Shown here: positions 1 to 10,329 of the stretch, one piece after another | Numbering within the stretch: the stretch's first letter is position 1 | Layout: every line of letters begins with the position of its first letter | NCBI GenBank assembly: GCA_012064415.1 | Contig: SSNU01000104.1 | Location: forward strand, 257,089 to 321,088 | Reading direction: 5' to 3' | Length of the DNA stretch: 64,000 nt | DNA from: Gyrodactylus bullatarudis | Taxonomy: Eukaryota > Platyhelminthes > Monogenea > Gyrodactylidea > Gyrodactylidae | Program-made: the position numbers and the translations under genes | Notes under the pieces: model-generated | What the model was told of the DNA's origin: nothing | Seen by the model: only the letters and a program-made list of their open reading frames with translations | Database searches by the model: none

Positions 1-3000
1 ATTTACGGTTTTTGCGAAAATTAATTTTAAAAATTTGGGAAATTTGGAATTTTGGGAAATATCGTTTTTTCCAATTATCTCAGAAATTATAGTGAATTTT
101 ACAGATCTGAGCACAGATTCGGGATCAGCGTAAAATTTTACACCAGAATCAGTTTTATTTTATTTTTTACCGCAATTTTTATTTTTTCATGACCCCCTTT
201 GTAATTATCATTATAATTAGTCTCAAAAAGTCTTAAAAGCATATTTCAGCTGTTTAAAAATGCATTTTGAACCCAGAGTTAAAATGTCTTATTTTAATGA
301 AAATAATTTTTTTCATTTTTTCAAATATTCAACAAATCCTTTTAGTTCTGTTCAAAGACGCTCAACATTAAACAATTTAAACAAATTATTAGTATTTTAG
401 ACACTAATGGTAACTATTGAAAAGCTTTCGAAAACAAGTCACTTTTAGGATTTACATGTTTTTCTCGATTCAAAAATCAATTGTCCTTAAAGTAGTCGGT
501 AAAAGTAAACGTTTCAGTACTCGGATAGTTGAGTACTTTCTCCGCTACCAGAGATACTTGTAGTGAAGATCTGCTTTGATTTTTTTCAAAAATTCTTTAG
601 TATACCTATTTCAGAAGATCTCAGAAGAACTATTTAAAAAACTAAATAAAAATATCATGGGATGAATGATCTGTAACATTATTATCTATCAAACTGATGA
701 GTTTGCCCGAAATAGAGATCTTGTCACAATCGGGCATGAAAAATAATTGAAATTCAAGTTGTGAGAGAAATAGAAGAAACCATTTATAACAATTCAATTT
801 CTGAATGAATCTTTATTTGGAACTGATCTCATTTAGATGCTCATTCGGTACCGAAATCACTCAAGAATATATACAAATGAATATACATTTGATAATCTTT
901 CGGATCATGAAAAGCAATTTAGTGAAGGGATATTTGATATGGATCAATTTCTATCCATCTCTAAATATAATAATAATTATTATTATTGTATACATACATT
1001 TAATCACTATTTTTCTCAGTTTGTTTTAGACATTTTTGGACGAATGGGGAAATATTCTTTGTATAATATTCGTCTATGTTTTTAGTTGAATACATAATAC
1101 TACTCAGGCTATTATTACTCTTAATATGTATAAGGGGTGGAGTCAATCATTCTTTCGTACATCATGTTCAAAAATTGATCCTAGTTTAGCCAATTCAATA
1201 GTACCATGACGTAAAACGTTAAGAAAAGTCATCGAAAAGCATCAAAACCATTAACCAATCAATCGGACATGTTTTTTGAAAATTATAAAAATCATTTGTT
1301 TATTTGTTTTCTTAGCTCATATCGCTAAATGTTACAACTGGTACGAGAAAAACTCTCAGAGCATTTAAAATTAATCTACGGTACTAATTTTTCGGCATTC
1401 GTTTTCATGAGTATGTAACAATATTGGTTTGAAGTCCGATGCTCAATTCACCAGTTCAATCTCTCTTGTGACTCGGATTACTTCTATATCCTGTGGCGTA
1501 ACAGTATAAATTAGAGAGATAAACTTTGTAAGGTCAATTTCTGTACTTTTACAAAAAACTAAACCAGTTTTGTTATCATACAATCCTGAATTATGCTTAA
1601 GTATGTCGATAGGAAGAAGCCTCCCTAATAGCCAATTATCTAGAACTGCCGAGGGATCAAGTTCTCGCTTGATCTTTGGATGTGTGAAATTTATTGTAAG
1701 TTTCATTGAGGTATAACTAGAGCTACTGTAAGATAAATCAAATGTTTGGTTATCAAATTACTTAATTCAATGACAAGACATCTGAAATTGAATAAGACCT
1801 GAAAAATCTAATGGAGAAGCAGTCATGGGAATACAAGATTCTTGAATGAATTGAAAGGAAAAAACCTTTCCTGTTTATCAACTGCTTCATCAAAACATGA
1901 TATGGACGCACTTTTACCTTAATCCATTGTTTGAAATTTGCATAACAAATAAATGTCAATTGTCTCATCAAACTGTTCATATCAGATGTGAGTTTATCTG
2001 GAAAAAATGATTCAATGTGTAGCATGTACCACACACATGACGAAACGATAAACAGAACAGAATCAATATTCAGTTTCAGTAAATTTGATCGATTTTCCTT
2101 TCGAATGTGTGGTGAATGAGTTCGTTTTAAAGTTTTTACTGAATTCTTAAAACGTTCAGTTGATTGAATATCTGAATTCTACAAGTCTAAGCCAGCTAAT
2201 CAGATTCGAGTCGTTTGAATCACGATCGCAAGTAGAATATGAACTCTTCCTAATTAATAGGGAATATCAATTATAATTATTAGGTGTGAAAAGATGATTT
2301 TATAATACCATTAAGAATCAAGGATTGTTTAATTTCTTTTTTTGTTGCAAAAAATCAATTTTTTTAAACTAATGAATAGTGCTGCACTTATACTTACAAA
2401 GGTTCGCTAGAAATATTATTATAATATATCCCACAGGAACGTCTTATTTGGTAATGGATTAGCCCATGTTGTTGAATGATACAGCTTACTAATGGATCCC
2501 ACCAAGACTGGTACAAAATATGCAATTGTCTGAACTCTATCTGTTACAAAGATAGCGCGTTTTTGGATCAAAACGCTAATCAGAACATTTAAAAAATCCT
2601 ATAGAGATGGATTACCAACTCTAGGAACAAATTAGACTAACAAAAACGAAATTTTTTATCGATTCCGTCATTTTAAAAGTCCTCCAACATGCTTCAATCA
2701 ATCGGATATTGAAATTCGAGAACATTTCTAAATTCTACAATCAATCAAATTTGAATTTTCTCATCAAGGATATTATTGCATTGCCTTCATTGGAAATTAT
2801 CAGAGTTAGATTTGAATGTATTTTTTTGAGGTCGTCAATAGTTAATTTGAACCCTTTAAGGCCCCCTTTTAATGAAAATTTAGTATCGTTTAAAAAAATA
2901 TGCAAATAAAACGAACTTTTAGTTTAGAAGATATTGTCATTTTTTGACTTTGAAAATGGCCGTCTATTTTATCTCAGGAGATGACTTCAAGTTGATAACA

Positions 3001-3425
3001 AAATTCTAAGGGTATGCTTTCTCGTTAAAAGTTTCTTTCTTTCTTTAATCTCAATGAGTGGATTTTCTAAGAAGAGTTTATAAATTAGATGAGTCATAGT
3101 TCATTCGGAAGAATATTAGTTCTTCTTTTAAAAATAGGTTTATAAACTATTCTTATTTGAAGACTGATTTTCCCAAAAATATTTTGAGCTTGCTAACTCG
3201 AAGTCATTCAGTTATTAAAAACAAACGAAAGATTCTAATTATTGATGAATTAAGCTTTATTTTCGTTGGTTCTCATCAGACCAAATTCCAACTTTGGAAA
3301 AATTTACAACTATTCTCGATGAACATGAAAATTCAGGACTTTTACAAAAACCTCATTTTTCCATCAAGGTATCGAAATTTTCTGGAGATTTTTTGGTAAA
3401 TGATTTAAAATGTACTCTTTTACTA
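1..3425. other. Gene-free AT-rich stretch
   Basis: No coding region can be supported here. Open frames are short (at most about 90 codons), have skewed AT-rich composition and match no family I recognise. A degenerate family-A hammerhead-like core lies at 694-712. The opening 100-150 bases share the wording of a dispersed repeat also seen in the long inverted arms at 7.3-9.5 kb (a GATTC/AATCAGCGT-type motif). A short (TAA)n-like tract occurs near 965-985. Confidence 0.5.
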
Positions 3426-3431
3426 ATTTAA

Positions 3432-3922
3432 CTTTTCATGTCCCATTATCCACTAGTGGAACACAACTCTTTCTCGAGCGATAACTCGAACATAAAGATA
3501 CTTAAAACACTTTGTTAACCCCTCATTAGAAAGGAAATTTATTAAGCTACAAAATTATGTATAATTTTTAAAGATAGCTGTTCACTCATGCCACCATAGT
3601 TACTTGAAGAAGAAGGGTGATTTTTTGAGAATGTTGTCAGATATTTTAAAAATATTTAGAATATCTATTTGCTGCGGTCTTACAAAAAAATAAAATATCA
3701 ACAATAGCCGTAGATTTCAAATATGTAATCGCCTGCTCGATAACTCTTATAGTTTAGACGGTAACTGGTTTTAGAGCCAAAAAATGCCAACCTCTGTTAT
3801 TTTTGAAATGATAGGTCGGCTTTCGAAAAGGAATACATTTTCGGAATCAGCGTAATTATTTTGGTTGGGTAGCAAATTTTCTCGTTTGTGTGACGAAAAA
3901 AAATAATTTGGGACATGAAGGG
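3432..3922. mobile_element. Short piggyBac-type MITE with TTAA flanks
   Basis: The left end reads CTTTTCATGTCCCA immediately after TTAA (3428-3431). The right end, read on the other strand, is CCCTTCATGTCCCA immediately before TTAA (3923-3926). The terminal repeats agree at 12 of 14 positions. TTAA duplications and ends starting with C(C)C are the signature of piggyBac-superfamily elements. There is no coding capacity in the 491 bp, so I read it as a non-autonomous copy. The ends differ from those of the complete piggyBac at 27.8 kb, so it was probably mobilised by another family member. Confidence 0.55.
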
Positions 3923-4021
3923 TTAAGAAAAAAAAATTGAAAAAATGAGGCTTAAAGGGTTTAATGAAACAGGTCAGAAAAGTTTTAAAAAGTTGAAGAT
4001 AATCAAATCAAAAGTATTTCA

Positions 4022-4369
4022 ATGGTGACAAAGGAACTAATCACTCCCGAAACAGCAATGAGCCTTAGACTGAAGGGTGCAGGAATTTGTAGACCTTACC
4101 TCAAGCCGAAAGTTCATAAGAGAGCAGACGATCTAAAATTCCGCCCAATCCTTGACGTGACATCACGCCCACAACACGGCCTAGTCAAATGGCTATCAGA
4201 CCTACTGAAACCCTTAAGAGACCATTTATGCCCATACTCTGTAACTAATGCATCTGATTTTATTTCCAGAATTAGAAACAAAAATCTATTTACAGGGAAC
4301 ATGGTTTCCTTTGACATAACCTCACTCTTCACAAATGTCCCACTCCGAGAAGCAGTAACCTTCATATAG
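4022..4369 (+). pseudogene. Penelope-like element reverse transcriptase fragment
   Basis: This 115-codon open frame matches the start of a Penelope-like (PLE) reverse transcriptase domain. It contains YLKPKVHK, the counterpart of the family's GLPKIHK box, then the RPILD segment, an NASDFISRI segment, and SFDITSLFTNVPL, which corresponds to the first catalytic-aspartate motif. The frame stops right after VPLREAVTFI, so the fingers/palm remainder, the YxDD box and the GIY-YIG nuclease are missing from this copy. No intact start is evident. It is a dead fragment of a retroelement, unrelated in position to any host gene. I am confident of the family and not of the exact subfamily. Confidence 0.75.
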
Positions 4370-6150
4370 ACAAAACCTATCTGTCATTTAACGTAAAAGT
4401 TTCTGAAAGGGGTTTTTAAGTAAAATGAAAATTTTTTCATTGGAAAAGACGCCAACCAAACAACCTTGAGTTTGATTGATAACAAGGATGTTTACATTTT
4501 GAATTCTGCCCCAGGATCATTTAGTTTAATGGTAAACTAAAATTTCAAAATACAAGATCAAACAGTCATCATTTGTCTATACTTCTTTCATATAGTAGAC
4601 TCTCAATAGATTTTTGAGTAACGTTTGATCAGATAATCTTTAATATTTTTGGTTACTATTATCCTATGTCCTTCTCCTAGAGCACTTTGTAGCTTTGAAA
4701 AGTTTATTTTCTTAGATGTCTTCTCAAGAGAATTGATTGCAGTAATTAAAGCCGAATAACCACTTTCTTATGGATAAACAGGCTATTTAAATGTTATTTT
4801 TAGGGCCGATTACTTTGTAAAAAATATTTTACAATAAAATTAATTATAAATTATAGCCATTGGTCACCCAAACGTTCCGCCAGTGATTGTCTTCACACAC
4901 CTTCTCCAGTGGTACGACAGACTCATCAAACGCAAAATACTATTTGTTAAAGGTAGTTTTTAAAATGACCGATTTTCAACTTGTATGAGAATCCAATCAA
5001 GTTCCTTGAGAGGATTCCATTGGCGTATAGAACATAATGTCTTAACCCAGTGAATTATTTTCTATTCCAATACAGAATCTAGACATTCCATTTTTTCAAT
5101 GTTGAAAATTTGAGCTCTGAGATTTTGGGATAAACATGAATAGGACCTGATCTGGAGGCTGTGGTTTTGCAGGGGGGTAAATTCGATAGGATTTCTCATG
5201 TAATGAGGGGATAGTGAATCATCCATGGTTTGAGTTTTCAGGCAGATGCACAATAAACTCAATTAACTTAATAAAATATTCATGAAGCTTTTTCAACACT
5301 GTTTAAATAAAGAATACTTGAACAGTGTTATATGAACATTTACACAACTCTTGTCCCTTTACAGAGCTTTTACCTGTTTCTAAATAATATTTTTAAAACA
5401 GCATTGAATCTGAATTGTAAAGCTAAGAACTTTGAAATTAAAATTACTGAATGAAATTTTGTTGATAGAATGTGGTCAGATTTATCATTTATTATAAAAT
5501 TATGAGAATCGAGAATTACTATATGTAAACAAGACAGGGTATGATCATCTATTTGACGAAATAACTATCATATATCTTCCCTCCTTTAATCAATATGTCC
5601 AGTTTCTTCTAGTCAGTTTGTGAGATTCGTATGCTTGGTTATATATATCTCTATTTTTTCTTGTCCTTTTTCTTTAGGAATAAGAACAGCACTTGAATAA
5701 GATTCTTCGTCTCCCTTAGACACGAAGGAAATTATCTTTACTTTCCTGGAATTTTTGTAGATTCTAAGAAGAGAGTGATTGATAAATTTCTTTTATTCAT
5801 AAGCAAAATATTGTAAATTTTCAATTTTTAGACTGTTCTGCTCAACTCGGATAGAAGTTTTATCAAACCAATCAACTTTTTAGATTTTTGCCTCTTTTTT
5901 CATTGTACTATTTATCGAATCATAGATACGCTCAAAATCATGTAGTATTCAGGTGTTAACCAGGAATTTAATTTCTTTCAATTTGCTTTCCTTTAAGAAG
6001 AAAAAAAATTATCGAAATTTCTAAGCTCCGTGTTATTCGGTTTAAAAAAATTTTATTACAGAAAATGGCTAAATCTTGTTATATTTTTATGAATTTAATT
6101 TGAATTCACATAATTTCTTCCAACAAAGTTGCAAAAATGACTTTTTTTCT
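4370..6150. other. Non-coding stretch with a degenerate PLE-type hammerhead
   Basis: I see no gene. On the minus strand at about 4866-4916 is a decayed copy of the hammerhead-like motif of 47.78 kb: the shared frame GTCGTACCACTG-GAGAAGG and GGAACGTTTGGGTGACC remains recognisable. Its core is mutated (CTGGAGA instead of CTGAAGA, GGAAC instead of GAAAC), so it should be inactive. The rest is AT-rich sequence without recognisable content. Confidence 0.4.
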
Positions 6151-6208
6151 GAAGTTCAGAATCTGAACTCATGGGGGAAAGTTAGAGAAAACAGACGTAT
6201 ATTATAGT

Positions 6209-6335
6209 GATTAACGTTATATTTCGCCATGTCTCTTTCCTAACCTTACCCCATGAGTTCAGAACCCAATAATAATAATATTTTTGATGAAGTTCGACAA
6301 TTTTATCGTTCAAATAAATTTCTCTTATTATTCAT
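6209..6335 (+). repeat. Decayed hammerhead-B region plus retroelement N-terminal peptide
   Basis: The minus strand at 6209-6250 resembles the family-B hammerhead (a GGCGAAATATAACGTTAATCAC stretch) but lacks the CTGATGA core. An ATG at 6252 opens a frame beginning MSSEPNNNNIFDEVRQFYRS. The same DEVRQ-type peptide follows family-B hammerheads at 8.65 kb and 10.29 kb, and recurs near 25.08 kb. A 24-bp imperfect inverted repeat (6162-6185 and 6240-6263) surrounds the decayed ribozyme. I read this as the beginning of a retroelement open frame that is cut off after about 20 residues of conserved sequence. Confidence 0.4.
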
Positions 6336-6699
6336 GAATAATGTTTCAAATCGGTCAAAACAATTCTTTATTTCTGAAATTTCATAATTTTGTTAACCGA
6401 ATTGCAAAAGCATAAAAAGATGTATAATGTAAAATTACTTGAAAATTATTAACTCTGTCATATTGATGTAAACTTGGAAATTTTTTCCAATAATTATCTG
6501 CCAGAATCCCGCTAAAAATATGGTCATTTTTCAAATTTCGATTTGACACCATTTTTTTTAATTTGAGCTGAAACTTTTGATTAATTCGAAAGTGAGACAG
6601 TTGTCAAAAGGAGTTCTTCCAGATCAGAATCAGACAAGAAAATGAATAATACTTAATCTGTTCGATTTATTGATCATTTTCACTATTTGAGAATCAATG

Positions 6700-6890
6700 A
6701 AATCTCTTCAGGACAACACGAAACCCCATTTCGGAAAAGAGATTAAAACTTTTTTTCAGGAGGAGCACATTGATTTCATAGGCCATTCGCCAATAGTCTA
6801 TATCTTACGCCGTCTGATAATCCTCAATTCAAATCTCTAGAACCTTTTCTTAAGGTCGAAAATTCCTAAATCAAAAGATGTGGTAGAAAA
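6700..6890 (+). repeat. Fragment of an unidentified element (copy of 45.3-45.5 kb)
   Basis: This stretch is closely similar to the 3' half of the reading frame at 45152-45499. Both contain AACCCCATTTCGGAAAAGAG, ATTAAAACTTTT and CGTCTGATAATCC...AAATCTCTAGAACCTTTTCT. Here the frame is interrupted by a short insertion and substitutions. About 170 bp downstream lies a mariner-type inverted terminal sequence (7061-7087), whereas the other copy has the matching terminal sequence upstream. The two may therefore represent opposite ends of one element family. I do not recognise the encoded protein. Confidence 0.4.
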
Positions 6891-7060
6891 TGGATTTAAT
6901 CCCTTTTCTCAACTCTTAAATTGATGAATTCTTTGCTTATAGGATTAGAAAACTACAAATTCTTTAGGAGACATGTCTTTATTCATCAGGAAACTATTTT
7001 CACTGATATCCAATTGATCTTTCTCAAGTTTTTTTTTCAATAAAATCAGTACTCGTGATC

Positions 7061-7087
7061 AGTCCCATAACTTATCGCACAACCTAA
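7061..7087 (-). repeat. Mariner-type terminal inverted repeat, right end
   Basis: Read on the minus strand this starts TTAGGTTGTGCGATAAGT. It matches 45012-45038 on the plus strand at 26 of 27 positions. TTAGGTTG(T)...ATAAGT is the well-known opening of many mariner-family terminal repeats, and TA flanks this copy. No mariner transposase is recognisable nearby, so the assignment rests only on the terminal sequence. Confidence 0.45.
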
Positions 7088-7100
7088 TATATGGCATTTA

Positions 7101-7143
7101 TCACACTGATGAGTATGCCCGAAATAAAGGCCCTTATTTGTGA
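7101..7143 (+). ncRNA. Hammerhead-ribozyme-like motif, family A (copy A1)
   Basis: The sequence fits a type I hammerhead. Helix I is UCACA (7101-7105) with UGUGA (7139-7143). The core CTGATGA is at 7106-7112, and an 8-nt helix II region (GTATGCCC) closes by one G-C pair. GAAA is at 7121-7124, helix III is AUAA/UUAU (7124-7127 with 7134-7137) around a 6-nt loop, and the cleavage-site base is U7138. A second copy at 60.99 kb keeps the fold with a different helix I. At least four further copies are decayed. Known hammerheads occur in retroelements such as Penelope-like elements. Here the host element is not identified. Helix II is minimal, so activity is uncertain. Confidence 0.5.
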
Positions 7144-7332
7144 AAACTTTGGCATCTCTTTCTTCTCCCATGAAAAATATTTCAGATGAAAGCATGAAAA
7201 AATGGGGATTTTGGTGTTGGATCGAATTTTGAATAATTTTCCTCTTTAAATGGGATTAGTAAAATATCAACTGGCATCACCTTCTTCTTGGCAATTCAAC
7301 TAAAATCAGAGAATAAAGAGTATTAATAATAA

Positions 7333-7907
7333 CACTGTGTGTCAAAAAAAAATTTCCAAAAAAGTAATAGGGTAGGATCCATTTGTTTTTGATCCAAAAT
7401 TTCACGCTGATTCCAAATTTGGTCTCAGAATCTAAAAGTTGGGTTCAGTTTGGGAGATATAGAAGAAAATTGAAAAATGAGAATTTTAGGAAAATTGAGA
7501 GTAGTTTTTCGATTAAATTAATTTGAAAAAGCAATTAAACCTAATTATAATTAGGCTCATTATGTAGAGCAATTAATTCTGCGTCGATTGGTATATAGAT
7601 CAATGTCGCACCTACTCAGAACTGGCGAAATTTTCAAATAAGAACTTCAAAGGGTAGAAAAAATCCACTAAAATTTACATTTAAAACAGACTCACGGCTT
7701 TATAAAAATGAAAATTCATAGTTTTCTTCAAGATTCTAGACAGAATTTCGCTCTTTCGATTGAGCATACTTTAAAGGAAATTAGATTTCATCTTCTGGGT
7801 CAAATTGATCAGTTTTTATGTCCCGTTTTGTAAATAAAAATTTAAAAAAAAGTTGCATGCCTTTTTTGTAACCAATCAGAATAGAGAACGTCGAAATAAC
7901 CAATCAC
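7333..7907 (+). repeat. Left 575-bp terminal inverted arm
   Basis: This is the outer inverted arm of the element spanning 7333-9501. It contains no open frame of note. It includes an internal segment (about 7390-7432) whose wording, GATTCCAAATTTGGTCTCAG, recurs in looser form elsewhere in the window. The arm ends at CAATCAC, where similarity to the right arm stops abruptly. Confidence 0.8.
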
Positions 7908-8002
7908 GTTTACAATTCAGTGAGTCATGCAATATTTTTGATTAGTAATCAAAAATTTCATTCCCATCACGTAACGTTTCCAAATAGTCATGAACCGGAA
8001 TT

Positions 8003-8902
8003 TTGAATGCAGAAATGAATGCAAAATTCTGTTACATATGTGGTAAAGCTAGTATTTCCTGTTATTCCAAATTTCAGATTCCTCATAACAACTCTGCCAG
8101 GAATAAGATCAAGCTTTGGTGTGAGCCATTTTATCATGAAGAGGAATGTTATTTCTGTTTAACCCGAGTTTTAAACCACCTTTTATGAATGCAGAGAATG
8201 TTATTCTTCCTCCCTTGCATTTGAAACTAGGAATATTCAAACAGTTTATCAAACGTTTATGTTCAACAGAATCAGATGCAATGAACTACGTGAGAGAAAA
8301 ATTATATATCGAGTGCCAAAATCAATGAAGGAATCAAGATATCTCATGAATGATCATATCTTTGATCTCTACTTAAATGAAAATGAATTAAGAAGTTGGA
8401 ACGCTTTTGAAAAAGTCTCATTGGGCAACCAACATTGGACAGATACGTAAAGAGAAAGCAATGATCATGGATACAGACCATCTCTCTCTGGCCCCCCCTT
8501 TCCTTCAATACTCCAAATTAAAAGAACCAATCAGAGGATTTCGATTTTTCAAACATTTTGCTATATCTATCTAGCCGGTGTAATAGTCTGATGAGAACCG
8601 GCCAAATATAAGCTTTATAACTAAATATTCACTCGTCTTCTAAATCCTCTTAATGAATAGTTCATTAGAATCAGAAAATATTTTCGAAGAAGCTCGGCAA
8701 TACTTCCCAAACAATAAGGAATTTGAAACTACACTTTTTCAAATACCATAATGATCTTTTCCCTGAAGGTCCTTTAGGCGCATTATCAGACGAACAGGGT
8801 GAAAAATTTCATCAAGACATGGAGTTTATCGAAGAAAGATATATAGATGATAATATTGTTCATTGTCTATCAGATTTTAGTTGGATTGTATGTAAAAAAT
8901 AA
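8003..8902 (+). pseudogene. Decayed coding region inside the long-arm element
   Basis: Several peptide blocks lie in order on the plus strand but in different frames. They are KFCYICGKAS (from about 8024), WCEPFYHEEECYFC (about 8120-8160), then ENVILPPLHLKLGIFKQF (from about 8191), ELRSWNAFEKVSLGN (about 8385-8430), and ALSDEQGEKFHQDMEFIEERY (about 8779-8850). From memory, these blocks match, in the same order, a large family of uncharacterised invertebrate proteins with a W-EP--H--DCYFC motif, an LPPLHIKLG motif and an SDE-GE-FHQD motif. Here the frames shift, stops intervene and large parts are missing, so this copy cannot make a full protein. Its function is unknown. A hammerhead-like segment interrupts it at 8584-8623. 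Confidence 0.55.
8584..8623 (+). ncRNA. Decayed hammerhead-like motif, family B (copy B3)
   Basis: The alignment with copies B1 and B2 has the same length and no gaps. CTGATGA is at 8588-8594. The GAAA box has become CAAA (8603-8606). Helix III keeps four of five pairs, the cleavage-site base is A8619, and helix I is UAGU/ACUA (8584-8587 with 8620-8623). One helix I pair is swapped relative to B1/B2 and still pairs. The G-to-C change in the GAAA box should abolish cleavage. About 30 bp downstream an ATG (8652) opens MNSSLESENIFEEARQYFPN, akin to the DEVRQFYRSN peptide of the other copies. Confidence 0.45.
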
Positions 8903-8926
8903 AGTTTATTTTGTTCTTACAGAGCT

Positions 8927-9501
8927 GTGATTGGTTATTTCGACGTTCTCTATTCTGATTGGTTACAAAAAAGGCATGCAACTTTTTTTTAAATTTTTAT
9001 TTACAAAACGGGACATAAAAACTGATCAATTTGACCCAGAAGATGAAATCTAATTTCCTTTAAAGTATGCTCAATCGAAAGAGCGAAATTCTGTCTAGAA
9101 TCTTGAAGAAAACTATGAATTTTCATTTTTATAAAGCCGTGAGTCTGTTTTAAATGTAAATTTTAGTGGATTTTTTCTACCCTTTGAAGTTCTTATTTGA
9201 AAATTTCGCCAGTTCTGAGTAGGTGCGACATTGATCTATATACCAATCGACGCAGAATTAATTGCTCTACATAATGAGCCTAATTATAATTAGGTTTAAT
9301 TGCTTTTTCAAATTAATTTAATCGAAAAACTACTCTCAATTTTCCTAAAATTCTCATTTTTCAATTTTCTTCTATATCTCCCAAACTGAACCCAACTTTT
9401 AGATTCTGAGACCAAATTTGGAATCAGCGTGAAATTTTGGATCAAAAACAAATGGATCCTACCCTATTACTTTTTTGGAAATTTTTTTTTGACACACAGT
9501 G
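8927..9501 (-). repeat. Right 575-bp terminal inverted arm
   Basis: This is the inverted partner of 7333-7907, equal in length and identical as far as I could read. It ends GACACACAGTG followed by TAA at 9502-9504. Confidence 0.8.
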
Positions 9502-9739
9502 TAATTATAATTTAGTTACGTGAATGTATGCTTGTAACTAAATTAGAAATGAAAAATCATCGATAGGCACAAGTTTTCTGGATGTTATGATGCTAATCCT
9601 TTTTTGATGGAAAATTGAGTGAAAATCTATAAACTCAAATGTAGTTCTTTTAATCATTCGATTTAAGTCCATGATTATTAGGGATATAATTGGAAGTTTG
9701 AATTCACACAGCATTACAAGGACATCATAAAAAAGTTCA

Positions 9740-10165
9740 GTGGCAGATTAATCCATATTCACAAATGTGTTAAAACCGACTCAATGAAGGTCCTTCTATA
9801 TAGAATATATGCTAGACCGACAATAGAATATTGCTCTGCCGTATGGAATCCAGAAGGAAAAAATTGATCTAAAAAGATTAATACAGCATTCAAGAAATTC
9901 AGGAGAAAGCTTTCTTCTTTTTTTACAAGACGAATTGGGTTTTTCGAGAGATAACTTAAGATTAAGACGAGAACTCAAAAGCATATGTCTGATCAAATCA
10001 TCGCCAATATTATATAACACAAACCGCTCAGGACTGAGATCAAATACTTCTGAATTCGAACAGGTAAAAAAACTTGCCATTTTTAATAAATGTAAAAATA
10101 CAGGAAGACCTGTGCTCCCATCCACCCCTAAGGGATTTCTTAAACCAATGGAAGAGCAGAAATAA
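9740..10165 (+). pseudogene. LINE-like reverse transcriptase C-terminal fragment
   Basis: One frame reads VLLYRIYARPTIEYCSAVWN, the counterpart of the LVRPxLEYASxVWNP segment found after the reverse transcriptase domain of jockey/CR1-type LINEs. A stop follows. A second frame continues as DLKRLIQHSRN...RLRRELKSICLIK and ends at a stop after KPMEEQK (about 10162). The order of these blocks resembles the C-terminus of non-LTR retrotransposon polyproteins. The frame break and missing catalytic domain make it a remnant. The same 3' sequence (AACCAATGGAAG-GCAGAAAT) also precedes the hammerhead copy at 33.99 kb, so this tail and the ribozyme belong to one repeat family. The LINE assignment is moderately sure. 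Confidence 0.55.
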
Positions 10166-10200
10166 TTGCATTGTGAAAGTATATAATTCAAGCCCGAGAT

Positions 10201-10242
10201 TAAGTCTGAAGAGACCTGGCGAAATAAAACGTTTATCACTTA
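10201..10242 (+). ncRNA. Hammerhead-ribozyme-like motif, family B (copy B2)
   Basis: This has all the core bases of a type I hammerhead. Helix I is UAAGU (10201-10205) with ACUUA (10238-10242). The core is CTGAAGA (10206-10212). The 8-nt helix II region is GACCTGGC, with a G-C closing pair and an A.G mismatch. GAAA is at 10221-10224. Helix III is AUAAA/UUUAU (10224-10228 with 10232-10236) around loop ACG, and the cleavage-site base is C10237, after U. It lies 36 bp downstream of the LINE-like frame and about 50 bp upstream of another DEVRQYYRSN peptide (about 10290-10322), suggesting a tail-to-head junction of retroelement units. Confidence 0.6.
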
Positions 10243-10329
10243 TTATTCGCTTGTTTTCTAATTTTCTAAATCACAACTGAAATATATCAGATGAAGTTCG
10301 ACAATATTACCGTTCAAATGTAAAAATAT

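Larger units (their letters stand above)
7333..9501. mobile_element. Element with 575-bp identical inverted arms
   Basis: Left arm 7333-7907 and right arm 8927-9501 are inverted copies of exactly equal length, and I found no difference when reading them against each other. The ends are CACTGTGTGTCAAAA... and its complement. TAA precedes the left end (7330-7332) and follows the right end (9502-9504), consistent with a 3-bp target duplication, as in PIF/Harbinger-type elements. A TA-type junction cannot be excluded. The 1,019-bp interior carries a decayed coding region and a decayed family-B hammerhead, and no transposase that I can recognise. Identical arms imply recent insertion or ongoing homogenisation. 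Confidence 0.75.

Noticed and set aside
1443..1706. 87-codon minus-strand frame as a retroelement or host gene
   Set aside because: Its composition is slightly less biased than its neighbours, but no family is recognisable and no adjoining exon can be joined.
4114..4365. 83-codon minus-strand frame
   Set aside because: It is antisense to the Penelope-like reverse transcriptase fragment and explained by it.
9796..10239. 147-codon minus-strand frame
   Set aside because: It is the complement of the LINE-like fragment, which has recognisable motifs on the plus strand.
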